64,000 bases of DNA from Ascaphus truei (lineage: Eukaryota; Chordata; Amphibia; Anura; Ascaphidae). How positions within the stretch are numbered: the first letter of the stretch is position 1; each line of letters opens with the position of its first letter. A model generated the notes under the pieces. The model searched no databases, had not been told where the DNA came from, and saw nothing but the letters and a program-made list of their open reading frames with translations. A program made the translations under genes and the position numbers. Where the stretch lies: NCBI GenBank assembly GCA_036426205.1, contig CM071571.1, forward strand, positions 109,589,257 through 109,653,256. The letters run 5' to 3'. Positions 1 to 10,903 of this stretch are shown one piece after another.

Positions 1-382
1 CATTTTTATTGAGTTTTAAATCATCCTTTGTTTTCTAGAGCAGGTTTTTCCACCTCTCCAGCAGTGCAAGATCTTTGAAACACTTTCCTGTTTGGGATCA
101 TTTGTTGCCAATATCCCCAGCAGTTTGAGTGGTAAACTGTAAAAACAGATAATGTTACCTTAGTAATATAAGGATACATTGTAGCTGCTGAGTTACACTG
201 ACTGAATCAGACTTTATGTTAGACACACAATCTGGATTGTTACAGATGTATAACAGGAGCACCAAACGATTGTTAGTTTAGGTAAGAATGTAGAATTATA
301 CATTGTCAGATGATTTACATATAAAAATAAGAAAAAAAGGGGAATCTAGTATTGCTGCTTTAATGTTCAACAATGTTCAGGT
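1..382. other. Upstream sequence, no supported gene
   Basis: AT-rich sequence with no FN3 motif and no repeat I can name. A 93-base stretch at 39-131 sits between an acceptor-like ttttctag and a donor-like gtaaac and is open in the phase used by this gene, but it has no recognisable domain, so it is not called as an exon. The sequence may be intron of the same gene or 5' flank. Confidence 0.4.
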
Positions 383-465
383 TACATGCTATTCTCTAGT
401 GGGGGAAACCTCGCTCTTAAAACCCCTTGTTGGAAAAAGCGTGCTGCCTAGGGATGTGTTGAAGT

Positions 466-776
466 AGCTAGAAATGTGTATCAAAGAAAATACACCAAAG
501 AGTCCCTTTTGCAGGCGCACTGCAGACCTTTATAGTATATACGGTCAGGGGTGAATGTAGTAGGTGAAGTTAGTTTTATTTCATTCTGATATGTCAACGT
601 GTAATTAAAACAGTATATAGTGTAAATCTATATACTCTAATAAAAAATAGACAGCTAACGTCTATTTGGTCTCTACCATGCGTCTCCTTTAGCTCCTATG
701 TACTACTCTATAAGATATAGCAAATAATATCTATTTTACTTTCTTTCTTCAGGTCCCTGTGTCCCTGTGTCCCTGT
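466..776 (+). repeat. Left outer inverted-repeat arm
   Basis: Begins agctagaaatgtgtatc and ends in a triplicated ggtccctgtgtccctgtgt-like stretch. Its reverse complement is at 2827-3137. The two arms differ by only scattered substitutions (for example ctattttac against gtaaaattgat near the inner end), which implies a fairly recent insertion or gene conversion between the arms. Confidence 0.8.
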
Positions 777-926
777 ATGTCCTGGCCTGGTGGTGACGAC
801 TTCCGGTACGGGCGGGAAGATCGGAAAGTTGGAGGGCTCGCCTGACCGCAGCTGCGCCTCTGGGATAGGAGCAGGTTGACAGACTGCTTCCTTCCTTGAC
901 TCGGCTCAACGCGTTTCACTGCATCC

Positions 927-1020
927 GCAGCTTCCTCAGGAGCAATGATTGTGTCCCATAATGGGTGTTACTTGCAGCTTCCTCAGGAGCAATGATTGTG
1001 TCCCATAATGGGTGTTACTT
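927..1020. repeat. Exact 47-bp tandem duplication inside the palindromic element
   Basis: The 47-bp unit starting gcagcttcctcaggagc occurs at 927-973 and again, identically, at 974-1020. It lies between the outer and inner arms on the left side only. Identical copies indicate a recent local duplication. Confidence 0.85.
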
Positions 1021-1110
1021 AAATAGCATCTTCAATTAAGACACTAATTGGAATGTTTTTTTCTGGGTGTTCCTGACGATCCTGCTCCCTTCCCCCCCCC
1101 TGGATCCATA

Positions 1111-1210
1111 AGTGTTCTACTATCACCCGTGATGCAGTGTTTATTGCATTTATAGCATGTCACGTGGGTACCGATAAAATAGTATATGGTAACTGCCCTT
1201 GTATGCGTTC
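1111..1210 (+). repeat. Left inner inverted-repeat arm
   Basis: Matches the reverse complement of 2170-2280, including the stretches gataaaatagtatatggtaa and tgcagtgtttattgcattta. With the outer arms it makes the element a palindrome within a palindrome. Confidence 0.75.
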
Positions 1211-2169
1211 TGCTCGTACACTGCTGCACTGAGGAGATATGGCGTACCATGAGGGACTCCGGATGAAGTCACAGGAAGTGACGAAACATGCGGCATGTCG
1301 GGTCTTTTGCCGACTTATAACTAACTCTGCCAGCTACCTCCAGCAGCTCCGATAGAGCATAGCTCTTCTAAAACAGCACTATCTATTTGTTACACCCATT
1401 TAAAGAGGTGTCAGTACTGCCACAGGGCAGTTCTTCCTTTGGACAACACACCAATGTGTCAGCATCCATGGGAAATATATGCAGTCAATCAGAACTCAGT
1501 TTGAACGATACATTATAACCTGAATAAACGCAGAAAGCGCTTTAATAGTGCTAACACTACATCCATACTGCCCTTTGAAATCTTGCTCAATACAATGTAA
1601 GACTCCGTATTAACCACAATACCTGTACAGCTATGTGGTAGGACTACACGGGGAACATCAGCTTATCGCGCAACGCATGCGCAGCTCACATTAAAAATAA
1701 AAATCAGTGTGGGACATATTTCTGTTTAAAGTATGCATAGGGAGAATTTCAAAATAGGCTACTACAATTCAATCTAAGGTGGTTGAGATCCTAATATAGC
1801 ACACAGCCTGTCTGTTACTTACCTCACACTATACGCAAACTACACGGAGCAGTAGCAACACAACCCCGTTTTGACGCATGCGCTGTCTGAGCCTGTACAG
1901 AAAATCTTACGGCTACAAACAGCCCTGCTCGTGATGCATGCGCGTTTCGTTTAACTCGGAGGATATACTATACATGAGGCACCTCTATGCTCTGACTACG
2001 CATAGTGACAACATTAAATACGTAATAATACAACAAAATCCAGTAAAATACTGGATCCATCGTGGCCTCCATCTATCCTATATCAATAACACTGTCCCGC
2101 TACTAACACAGGCGTAGTGTGACTTTGAATCGAGTGACATTGTGTTGAACTTAACATTATCTGCAATTT

Positions 2170-2280
2170 GAACGCATACAAGGGCAGTTACCATATACTA
2201 TTTTATCGGTACCCACATGACACGCTATAAATGCAATAAACACTGCATCACGGGTGATAATACCAAGATAGTAGAACACT
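2170..2280 (-). repeat. Right inner inverted-repeat arm
   Basis: Reverse complement of 1111-1210 with a short insertion (taataccaaga region) near its outer end. The 0.95 kb between the inner arms holds no reading frame I recognise. Confidence 0.75.
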
Positions 2281-2826
2281 AGCAGATTTTAGGTTTTATC
2301 TTTGACTGCATTTTCTACTCTACCTGTGAGAACTACGCATCAGAACTTTTACAGCCTTATATCTGTGCATCTGACAAATATATTCTTGTAGGAAACCCAC
2401 CTTCTCCAGTGTACAGTGTACCTGCTACCCCAGCAACCATTACTCGGGTCCGTAAACACCGTCATAACACACAGAGCTCCAGGTGTTAATACAGCCTCTA
2501 TGGAAGTACATGTAAAACATAGACCAATAACCCCATAACCTGTTTAACTCAGGAGGTGTTTCACAATAAACCCCCTGTAGAGCCACTAAATCCTTCACCA
2601 GCAGCCAGCAACGGCACTGTTTTGTCCTATGTTAAACATACAGCTATACACAGAACAGGGATACAGGGAACGGACTCCTACAGTGGAGCAATGGTCTCAT
2701 GTACAAACAACATAACCCACTCAAACGAGGGATCAGGTGGGACTATCTAAATCGGAAAATAGAGTTAACATACACACAGGATCTATATCTGTCCATCTGT
2801 ACATACCAAGGATACGAGAGCTTCAT

Positions 2827-3137
2827 ACAGGGACACAGGGACACAGGGACCTGAAGAAAGAAAGTAAAATTGATATTATTTGCTATTTCTTATAGAGTAG
2901 TACATAGGAGCTAAAGGAGACGCATGGTAGAGACCAAATAGACGTTAGCTGTCTATTTTTTATTAGAGTATATAGATTTACACTATATACTGTTTTAATT
3001 ACACGTTGACATATCAGAATGAAATAAAACTAACTTCACCTACTACATTCACCCCTGACCGTATATACTATAAAGGTCTGCAGTGCGCCTGCAAAAGGGA
3101 CTCCTTGGTGTATTTTCTTTGATACACATTTCTAGCT
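2827..3137 (-). repeat. Right outer inverted-repeat arm
   Basis: Reverse complement of 466-776. It ends in gatacacatttctagct directly against the right copy of the 14-15 bp direct repeat, so this side gives a clean element edge. Confidence 0.8.
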
Positions 3138-3151
3138 ACATGCTATTCTCT

Positions 3152-3467
3152 TCTAATGTATATATATAAACCTACATTTTGGTGGCAACTAGCCCATTAA
3201 AACAGGATTGTGGATTTAATAAAAATGTAGTTAACTGTATAGAGCCATTTATCATGCTTCCCAAAAGTACAGTTTCATCTAGGGGTTGTGTTTATTGCCT
3301 GCTATAAGCCACTATATTTTGTAAACACCAGCAATGATTGAAATAAGATTTATATTAATTTGGTGTGGGGGTCACTGCAACAAGGTCTCATCATAAGAAC
3401 AGCTTTGTTCTTATAAATATTTCATTGTTTTCCTTTGAGAGAGTTTACAATCCTTGTCAATCAAGAA
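3152..3467. other. Intergenic or intronic AT-rich sequence
   Basis: No gene, repeat or exon signal that I can support. Confidence 0.4.
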
Positions 3468-3810
3468 TACTTACTGGGGGGGGTGAGTTTTTTCGGGGGG
3501 GGGGGGCGCAGGCGGTTGCAGAGGTCCCACGCTCTTCCCCAAGGCATTTAAATTAATTGCTGGGGGATCGCGTGGGGCCTCTGCAACAATAAAACTTACC
3601 GGGATTCAGACGCTGTGACGTGTTTTCATGGCAATGCGACATCAAATGACGCCGCAGGGTCATGTGACATGACGCCACAGGCATCAAATGACGCCGCGGG
3701 TCACATGACCTGACGTCACATGACCCTGGAACGTCAGTTGACGCAGCCGCAAGGTAGGATAGGGGGTGCGAGCTCCAGAGCAGGCCAGACAGGGAGGTGC
3801 AGCAGTAAAA
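3468..3810. repeat. CpG-rich repeat with clustered TGACG/CRE-like sites
   Basis: Starts in two poly-G runs and is much richer in CpG than its surroundings. Between 3640 and 3740 the motif atcaaatgacgccgc is repeated twice, interleaved with tcacatgac/gtcatgtga and a full cctgacgtcac, so both strands show the same tgacg/cgtca words. This looks like a fragment of a CpG-rich interspersed repeat. Regulatory activity is not implied by the sequence alone. Confidence 0.4.
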
Positions 3811-5677
3811 GTTTTCACTCCCCTGACTTATACATATGTATGAGAAGCATAATTGTTCCTGGGTAGAAGCGGAGAGGGTTACTTAATTGCATTTCATTTG
3901 TATTTGTAGTTTTATTTCCACAAATATGGGTACATCCAGTTTTGTAAGAACAACAATTTACATAGGTGCGAATGCTATTGAGGTAAATCCCTACTCTGGC
4001 ACAGAAACACACATACAGTGCAAATTTGTATTTTATTTACCATACAAAAATAAATAAAAAATACATAGTCATCCATGTATGACAGTTACACAGCTTACAT
4101 TTTCTCTGTCTATTTTCAGAAAATATGTTATGTCTGGGTGTCTCATTATCTTAATAATGTAGCTAAACCATATAATAGTGTTTCATAATATGTCTAATGT
4201 CACTTTTGGAATCTGTTTCTTATTTATAAATATGAACTAAATAAAAAGAAAATGTACTTAAACTTGTATTTTCTAAAAGTAGCCAAAATGACGGTGTATA
4301 ATATGGTTCACCTTGACAAAATTTGGATTGCCACATTATACTATACTGAATTGCAAAGTTTGAAAAACAAATCTCATGTTTTTGTATACTTATGTGAGTG
4401 GTACATGATTTTTCAGGATACAACACAAAATGGACACATAAATCATTGTTATTATATTGCAAAAATATGAAAATCTCCTTCTGTCATGCAAATGGCAACT
4501 ATCCCTGGCACGCAAAGAGTTAAATAAGCTTGATACAATGCAATACTAGTAGAATATGAGTCCTTGTTATAAAAATACATACATGCGTGCCCACAGGTAG
4601 GGGAGTGTGTGGGATAAGGATTAATAACAACTGTCTGCCCAGAGGTTGTACTCACCTTCTAGCAGAGTACTCACTACCCCAATACTGTAACTTCACACTA
4701 CACCCCAGTTATACTGCCACGCCAGGAGTCATTTAAAGAATACCTGGTCCCCTAGAAGGATATACAAATGATCAAAAACCCAATTTAGCAAAAGGTGTGT
4801 GAAAATGTGTGAAAATTAGGGCAACCCCTTCAATGGTGATAGGTTCAATTGGAGCTCAAACACAGTACTTATTACATTTTAGATTTAATATAACATAAGG
4901 GTGTTATGGTGCTTGTAAAAAGAATAGAAAAGAACATACAGGTCATAAGGTAAGACATGTATACAATGAAAATCAAAAGCCTATGCTTTACTAAATTAAG
5001 TATGTGTACGGACACCTCAAGTGATTTGGAGTAAGTTTCCCAAGCGGTCATAGGTCGAAGATATGAAATCCACACACACAGTGTACCCTTAGTTGCATCT
5101 CAAGCTGTGTGTCAAACACACATACTTATACCTCACAACCCTTTGATCTGAGGAGAGTAAATCCAGACAAGACCGTACAGGCCTGTAGGCTGTGTCCTGA
5201 TAGTTATTTGTCATCCCAATAATTAGGAACATTTTTACAGCTTTAGTTCTGGGATAGGATGAATCCTTCCATTTTAAAGTTAATCAGGTTGTATAAAATA
5301 CCTAATAACTGTATCCCAGTAGCTAGTAGAATAATTGTACCATTGTCAGCCTATTCGGGATAACCTCCCAGAATGTAAACATATGCAAAGTAATGTTAGC
5401 CTTGAGAGGGTGATAGTAGAAAATCTATCTGTCATAGGGCAATTCTAATCATTTTTACATTCAGAGTTCACAGAGTTGTACATGATATCAGAAAAAGGTG
5501 CACAGATCATAAACTATTTTTAATTCATGTTAATAATGAATTTTTAAAGCATACATAGCAAGAGCTTGATATATGTTTACATGATAAAAACATTCCTGAC
5601 TTGTAAGAAATTAATATTATAAAAGCAAAAAAAAATGCATTTCTGTTTGAAATAATTCTCTTATTCTATTGTTACAG
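3811..5677. other. Upstream intron or 5' flank
   Basis: AT-rich sequence leading to the acceptor of the first supported exon. It has a cgcaaagagttaa end near 4505 like those of the TTAA MITEs found later, but I could not find its partner. No exon seen. Confidence 0.4.
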
Positions 5678-5953
5678 GACCTAAGCCAGTAATAGTTGTG
5701 GTCCCGTTCGAACTTCTCACTCATGCAGTGGTTATGTTTGTTCAAATGCCAGATGTGGGAATATTTGATGGCATATTTATTACAAGCAAAAGTAGCGTTA
5801 ACAAAAGTATGTCATTCAAAGGATTTTCATTAAAAGGTGATGGCAAATTCACAATTGATAAACTAATTCCAGGCACAGAATATGAATTCAGTGTTTACAC
5901 CAAAAGTAAGGACATGCTGAGTTCTCCATATGAAGTATATGCTGTCAAAACAT
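5678..5953 (+). CDS. ptprq: Exon encoding FN3-a (whole domain), probable PTPRQ ectodomain
   Basis: A 276-nt exon lies between the acceptor attgttacag and the donor t|gtgagta, phase 1 on both sides, so it encodes one whole FN3 domain of about 92 residues. It opens with PKPVIVVVPFELL and closes with YEVYAVKT. The hallmark turn before strand F is present (LIPGTEYEFSVYTKS), and NKS is a possible N-glycosylation site. The tryptophan normally seen in strand B is absent: the position reads VVMFVQMP. An upstream exon must supply the first base of the first codon, so the gene starts further 5'. The reading frame continues past the donor to a stop at about 6054, but that part has no FN3 character and is intron. 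In the protein this domain would lie in the extracellular stalk of a receptor-type phosphatase. Confidence 0.75.
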
Positions 5954-7375
5954 GTGAGTACTTTGAGAAGTATCATTTCCCCATTAAATATAATATATTG
6001 GGATTTTCTTTTTTGATTTGTATTAGATCTTGGATCCTTTTGAGCAGTATCTGACTAATTGTTCTTTTACGGCCAGATACAACTAGCTCCATTAAAACAG
6101 AGTTAATATCGCACCTAGTCCACAATTTGATGATGGTTATGCCTCCCTGGAGGGGAGGGGGAGAGGCGGAGGGGTTAGCCCTTTGATTACCTTAGTGGTT
6201 AGTAATTTCTTTACTAGTCCCTAAGGTAACCAATGGGGGTAGGTAGTGTAGTTTAATGTTGATATTAACCATTTTTCAGCACTTTGTGGTCAGCTAGTCA
6301 TGGAAACCCAAGGCAAGTTGACCACTTGGCCTACTAAGGGGTCAAAATGTTCTGTAATATATTTAAAATAATATTTTATCACCTATTTCAGGTAGGTTTA
6401 GCTTATCTTGCCTATGTATATAATGACCAATATATTGGCCATTATATAAATAGACAAGACAGGGCTAGTGCCAGCCTGGAGCAGGTGATACCAAAGTGCG
6501 GTATTTCTGTATGGCATGATAATACTTAAATGCTGTGTTATGACTATTTTTTTTATGGATCCAGCATTTTTAAGGGACTCGTTAAAAAAATGCTTTTATA
6601 TTTAGCACTGTTATGTACGTACACTATAAAAATACTGCATTTTGTTGGCGGTAATACCACATTTTTCCCCTTACCGGCACTTCATGTATCCAGGCCATAG
6701 TATTTTAAAATGCAGTGACCTATGACTAATACATATTTCGCTTGCTAAGATTAGTCTAGTAAAATCCATTGTGCAGGAATTGCATAGCTTCTGACAAATT
6801 AAATCAGTTTTCATTCCTTGTGCAGATTTCGGTCCCTATTCAATATGCTGTGAAGCTGCTTCCTCATGGCGGGGAATCCTGAATGAGACTGTGAGACTGT
6901 GAGGCCTCCCTGATATAGAGAAGTGACCTCACAGCATAGTATTAATACAGGCTTTAGTTTGCTACCCTTTGTTGCTGCCTTTAGATGGAGGATGCCACAG
7001 TATGAAGGCAAATGCAATATTGGATAGCAGGAAATTGTATGACCCCATTGTTTCGGTGTATAAGGGGATTAATTAAACTCCAATAGTGCTGATCGGGGCA
7101 CTATCGCACAGAAAATGTGAATGAAATCTCACAGTCAAATAGACTGTTCTCTGGGGGAGTTTACCCCTTCTCTACTAGAAATGCCCAGAAGTAAAGTCAA
7201 GCGGCAGTAATGTCTTTTAATAACACTGGCAAAAAGAATAATTAAATGAAGAAAGGAGCCAATTGTGACCCATGATATATTGTGAAAGGATAAGCTGAAC
7301 TAAGCATCTTTTTTTTTTTTTAAAGAGCCTCAAATGTTAATACATATCTTAAATATATATTTCACTTTAATTTAG
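5954..7375. other. Intron between FN3-a and FN3-b
   Basis: A 1.4-kb intron, phase 1. Its first part (about 6109-6540) carries modules also found in the long-TIR elements near 46-52 kb, including ggggttag...ctaaggtaa palindromes. The rest is AT-rich with a poly-T tract (7311-7321) near the next acceptor. Confidence 0.6.
6405..6462. repeat. Short palindrome in intron
   Basis: cttgcctatgtatataatg...cattatataaatagacaag pairs as a stem of about 25 bp around accaatatattggcc. A similar ccattattt/aatgggcaat segment recurs near 46260 and 49990 inside the long-TIR elements, so this is probably a fragment of that family. Confidence 0.6.
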
Positions 7376-7506
7376 GTTTGGTAAGCCCGTCTAATGTACG
7401 TGAAGGTGAAGTTACTGAAACATCAATACAAGTCATCTGGGACAAAGCTGAAGGCAACTTCCATCAATATGAAGTCATTTGTAAAAACTGCACAAATACT
7501 TTTGTG
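7376..7506 (+). CDS. ptprq: Exon encoding first half of FN3-b
   Basis: A 131-nt exon, phase 1 acceptor (ttaatttag|gt) and phase 0 donor (tttgtg|gtaagtg). The upstream exon's last base t plus gt makes a Cys codon. It encodes strands A to C of an FN3 domain: VSPSNVREGEVTETSIQVIW, with the core tryptophan in IQVIWDKAEG, then HQYEVICKNCTNTFV with a possible glycosylation site NCT. The split after the C-strand region is the same internal intron position seen in FN3-d and FN3-f. The open frame runs on into the intron to 7599, but the donor is a strong consensus. Confidence 0.78.
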
Positions 7507-7835
7507 GTAAGTGAAAAATATGTCCACTTGTGGCTACTAAATGAGAAAAGGGACATTTGGGTTATACTGTATAGAGAGGACATGAGAATGCACATCTAAA
7601 CAACCGGAATGCAACATATAAAAGTAAAAGGGAATTGGATGCTTACAGTATGTTGAATATCACAGATGTATATAGTTTGAAAATGTATCTCCATACAGAG
7701 GAGAGAATGTACCGACCCAGGTAATAAACAGATGAGTTTCATCTTATGCATAGAATACTCTTGACTGTAAATTAAAAAATGTACCCCTCCTGTTCTTTAC
7801 GTCACAGCAAGAGCTAAGGGCAAGTTGGGGGCTAT

Positions 7836-7945
7836 GAGCCAGATTTACTAAGTAGTGTTGAGGTTTTGTGTAGCTTCACCTGTTCAATATGAATGGACCA
7901 TAAAATACCTTAGGGTTTAGCATGGCTTAGTAAATGTGGCCCTAA
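7836..7945. repeat. Small MITE-like inverted repeat
   Basis: Begins gagccagatttactaag and ends cttagtaaatgtggcc: imperfect terminal inverted repeats of about 16 bp around about 75 bp. Related 'agtaaatatgggcc' ends occur near 48210 and 48330. Confidence 0.5.
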
Positions 7946-8274
7946 GAATTAAGGGAATCTAATATCTTTTTTTTGGTGTCCTATTAACACATGGAGAGCC
8001 ATTTTAAGCACCCATTTATCTATGTATGTTTTGTCTCTGTTGCTCTGTTTGTGTAGAAATCTGACGCATAAGTTATAATGGGATTTATAAAATGTATCTG
8101 GGTTTACACATGTAGCATAGTCTCCGGCCGCTACCTTTTTCCTCTGGTCCTTAACAGTATAAGTCCTGCTAGGGTCAGGCACTGGAAGGGTTAATTCCTT
8201 TGTAGGCCTAGTTGCTATTGCAGCCGTGGACGCAGTAGTGTATCCAAGGGTGGGCCTAGCAACAACCAAAGAGT

Positions 8275-8830
8275 GTCAGCCTGGGGGAGTGTACTGGTTG
8301 GGTCATATGTGCAGATGTGACACCTGTCAGTATCAGACCTGCCTTGTTATGGGATAGGGTTACAAGCCCAACCCCAGGGTATATAAACTGGTACTCTCCT
8401 AAAAGTGGGTGTGTCTCTTTCCTTCCCCTGTGGAGTGAGCAACAGCTACCCTGTGTCCCGTAAGGGGATACAGGAGGAGCACCAGAAGGGAACATAGATG
8501 GACCTCAAGCCTTAAAGTAACCTTCCAGGGGAAGCAAGAAAGGAATGCATTGCTGTAACAACTAACATATGCAATAAATACCATTGAACCATATGCAAGT
8601 GTGAATCACTGTCTTGGGATATGGAAAGGTGTCAGCATGGACCATCCTACTATGACAGGATCCTCGCTGACAGGAGGCGCTGCCAATGAATAAGGTACCC
8701 TGTAAACCTGTCCTGACTTTCCCCACATCATCGCAGGGCACTCAGCCCTCCTATTACCTCACAGGTATGCACAGCATCGCATGAAAGACACTAGTAGCAG
8801 ACCAGATCTCATTTAGGGTGAGGGTAGAGG
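8275..8830 (+). mobile_element. LTR-like segment of a retroelement
   Basis: Starts tgtcagcctggggg. Further on come a TATA-like gtatataaa (about 8380), an aataaa (8574) with GC-rich leader around it, then a TGG-starting stretch (tggaggcactgctgagag, about 8840) that could be a primer-binding site. This order (promoter, polyadenylation signal, then PBS-like sequence and a coding remnant) fits a 5' LTR. I did not find a matching 3' LTR in the window, so this is either a truncated copy or a wrong reading. Confidence 0.35.
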
Positions 8831-9687
8831 GGCTACAAATGGAGGCACTGCTGAGAGGCATTTTCACAGGACAGGTTTACCAGCAGAAAAACCATAGAAA
8901 GAAAGTGCATTTTCAGTTCCAGTGCTAAAGGAAGAGAGGGGGATAGGTGTTGTGTCAAGGGGATGTTCCTCTACCAAGAACTGCAGCCTGCACTGCCCTA
9001 AAGGATGTTTTGGTTGGGAGAAAAAGCTACAGGTCCTGTTCTAAGTCACCCTGTGGACTGGCACCTACAGTAAGGTGTCTGGGGGGGGGGTCTAGTTGCC
9101 GCGAGCCAGGAGCCTCTGAAGGAGACTAGGGTGTCAGGGTTCAGACGGGGTGGCGTAAGTGTATTGATAGGTATCATCTGAGGGAGGGGGGACCTTGATT
9201 GTAGGTCAGGCTTGCCCAGAACCTCCGTTTGAGGAGTTACCACCTTACTAGTTGCAGTTTCAAGCACTGACTGTTTGTCAGCAAGTGTAATGTGCTAAAC
9301 GGGGTTTTTGCCTGCCAGGGGAATGCTTCCCTGCAGAAAAAACACCTACAGCAGGGTGTGATTACAAAATGGCGGATCCAGAGAACTGGGAGCCGCATGG
9401 CAATGGACTGTACTACTCAAAATGGCGGTTCCCACCGAAACCAGGGAAGCCGCATGTTTATTTGCAAAAGGTTGCATACAGTTGCAAGCTTGGGTTGGCA
9501 CTCAGTTTGCAGAATCGGTGCAAAATACTGATACCTTGCCCCCTTCTTGCTCCCGGATTGGACGATCGCGTTCACCAGGGGGAGGAATTGGGTGTGCCCA
9601 AATGGAGCAAACAGGATGTGAGGAGCCAGATGCATGTGTACTTCAACAGCTACAGACGTGTGTGCCCAGCTGCTCTTACTACCTAAC

Positions 9688-10358
9688 ATGGAAGAAATCG
9701 ATCAAGTTTATGAGCTTACCGGAGGAGTCCTTGTGATCAAGGACAAAGAGAGAACTCTCCTGCAAGGAGTTTGTCCTCTATGAAATCATCCGGGTGGACA
9801 GCTCCAGGAGATGGGTAGTTGTCTAATCTGCCATGTGCCCTACCTGCGGCCCAAACCAAAGAGATTCATTGGCCTAATCCCAATATGAGTACGGAGGAGC
9901 TGCGTACGCTCTACATCTTGGTGCGTAAACTGTTGGTACTGGCTCAGGGATCTGCTGGCGATGCCACCAACCATTACCAATCAATGGTTTATGAACTGTT
10001 TTACCCTGACATGCAAATGGTATCAGATTACCTAGAGACGGACTTTACCATGGAGCTACACATAGTGCGCCATGTGGGGCGGAAAGAAAGTTCCCTTCTG
10101 GGCCCTACAGCCTGGGTGAGTGTCTTCCATAATATGCCCGATGCCACCCCGCCACCGGAGCTGTACTCTACCTTGTCAGGTGCACCATACGAGCTGAGCA
10201 GTCATCCGTTGGAGCCCCGCGGAGAAGAACCGCCTGCATACTGCGAGGTGCGATCTACTGCTGATCCAGCAAGCTGGTCCGTGAGGAAGAACCCGGCGGA
10301 AGGAGATGCGCAAATGGTTGTATACATTTTATTTCTCACTGATTCATTTTTTAGATAA
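9688..10358 (+). pseudogene. Broken gag-like reading frame downstream of the LTR-like segment
   Basis: A start at 9688 gives a short frame (beginning MEEIDQVYELTGG) that stops near 9780. Protein-like sequence then continues in other frames, the longest from 9819 to 10358 (179 codons, with TEELRTLYILVRKLLVLAQG and a proline/glutamate-rich tail ending in a splice- or stop-like region). Frame switches mean it cannot be translated as one protein. Its position after the LTR-like segment suggests a Gag-type remnant, but I recognise no capsid or zinc-knuckle motif. It may be an unrelated repeat frame. Confidence 0.3.
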
Positions 10359-10605
10359 CTTGACTTTCTGAAAATATATTTAGCACTCAATAGAGATACT
10401 TATCACTATTTCAAGCATTTGTCCCAGTCGTGGTATATGCAAATGAAATGCTAGGCAGTAATTCTTCACTGAAGCATAGAAATTTATCACTGTGAAGCAA
10501 AGCTGTACATTTTGGATAACACAAAGCTCATTTATTGAATTTTATTTAATCTGTACCTGCAATATGTCTCCCCATTTATTTGTTTTGCTTGTTTTCTTAA
10601 CCTCC

Positions 10606-10903
10606 TTAATCCTTTGAGTAGCCTGGGATGTAGCCCCTGGAGTGCCAGACCCCATGACGTAATAGCTACATCAAAAAATGGCAGCTTGTTTTTCTAGAGG
10701 AGGTCGCGCCCTGCACTCCTATGAAGCGCAAGCACGATCTACATTGATGAGGAATGTAACCGGGGGATGACTTCTCCTCTTCCGTTCCATCATCAGTGAC
10801 GGAATGATCATGTGATCGCTGCAAAGAAGTGGTCATGTGATTGAAGTGCCAGAGGAAACGTGGCACTCTGGTAAAACGGCCCCTCCGGCTCTCAAAGAGT
10901 TAA
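10606..10903. mobile_element. piggyBac-type MITE flanked by TTAA
   Basis: Both ends are TTAA (10606-10609 and 10900-10903) with inverted termini ttaatcctttgag and ctcaaagagttaa. TTAA target duplication and a CCTTT start are the hallmarks of piggyBac-family elements. At 298 bp it carries no transposase. A second, related copy is at 17502-17757. Confidence 0.65.

Larger units (their letters stand above)
383..3151. mobile_element. Nested-palindrome element with 311-bp inverted repeats
   Basis: A 2.7-kb insertion is bounded by direct repeats of acatgctattctct (14-15 bp, at 383-397 and 3137-3151), which look like a target-site duplication. Outer inverted arms lie at 466-776 and 2827-3137, both about 311 bp and nearly identical. 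A second, inner pair lies at 1111-1210 and 2170-2280, and the right inner arm has about 11 extra bases. Bases 398-465 lie outside the left arm with no partner on the right. No transposase-sized reading frame is present, so the element is non-autonomous. The long TIRs suggest a DNA transposon, but a 14-15 bp target duplication is long for the usual cut-and-paste families, so the class is left open. Confidence 0.7.

Noticed and set aside
39..131. Possible 93-nt exon (phase 1 on both sides)
   Set aside because: Acceptor and donor are plausible and the frame is open, but the peptide has no FN3 character or other motif and there is no neighbouring exon to test phase. It stays a weak candidate.
5954..6054. 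Extension of the FN3-a frame past its donor
   Set aside because: The extension is hydrophobic, not FN3-like, and follows a strong gtgagt donor. The domain is already complete.
9369..9736. Several overlapping plus-strand frames after the LTR-like segment
   Set aside because: Three overlapping frames cover the same bases with no shared motif. At most one could be real, and none resembles a known protein.
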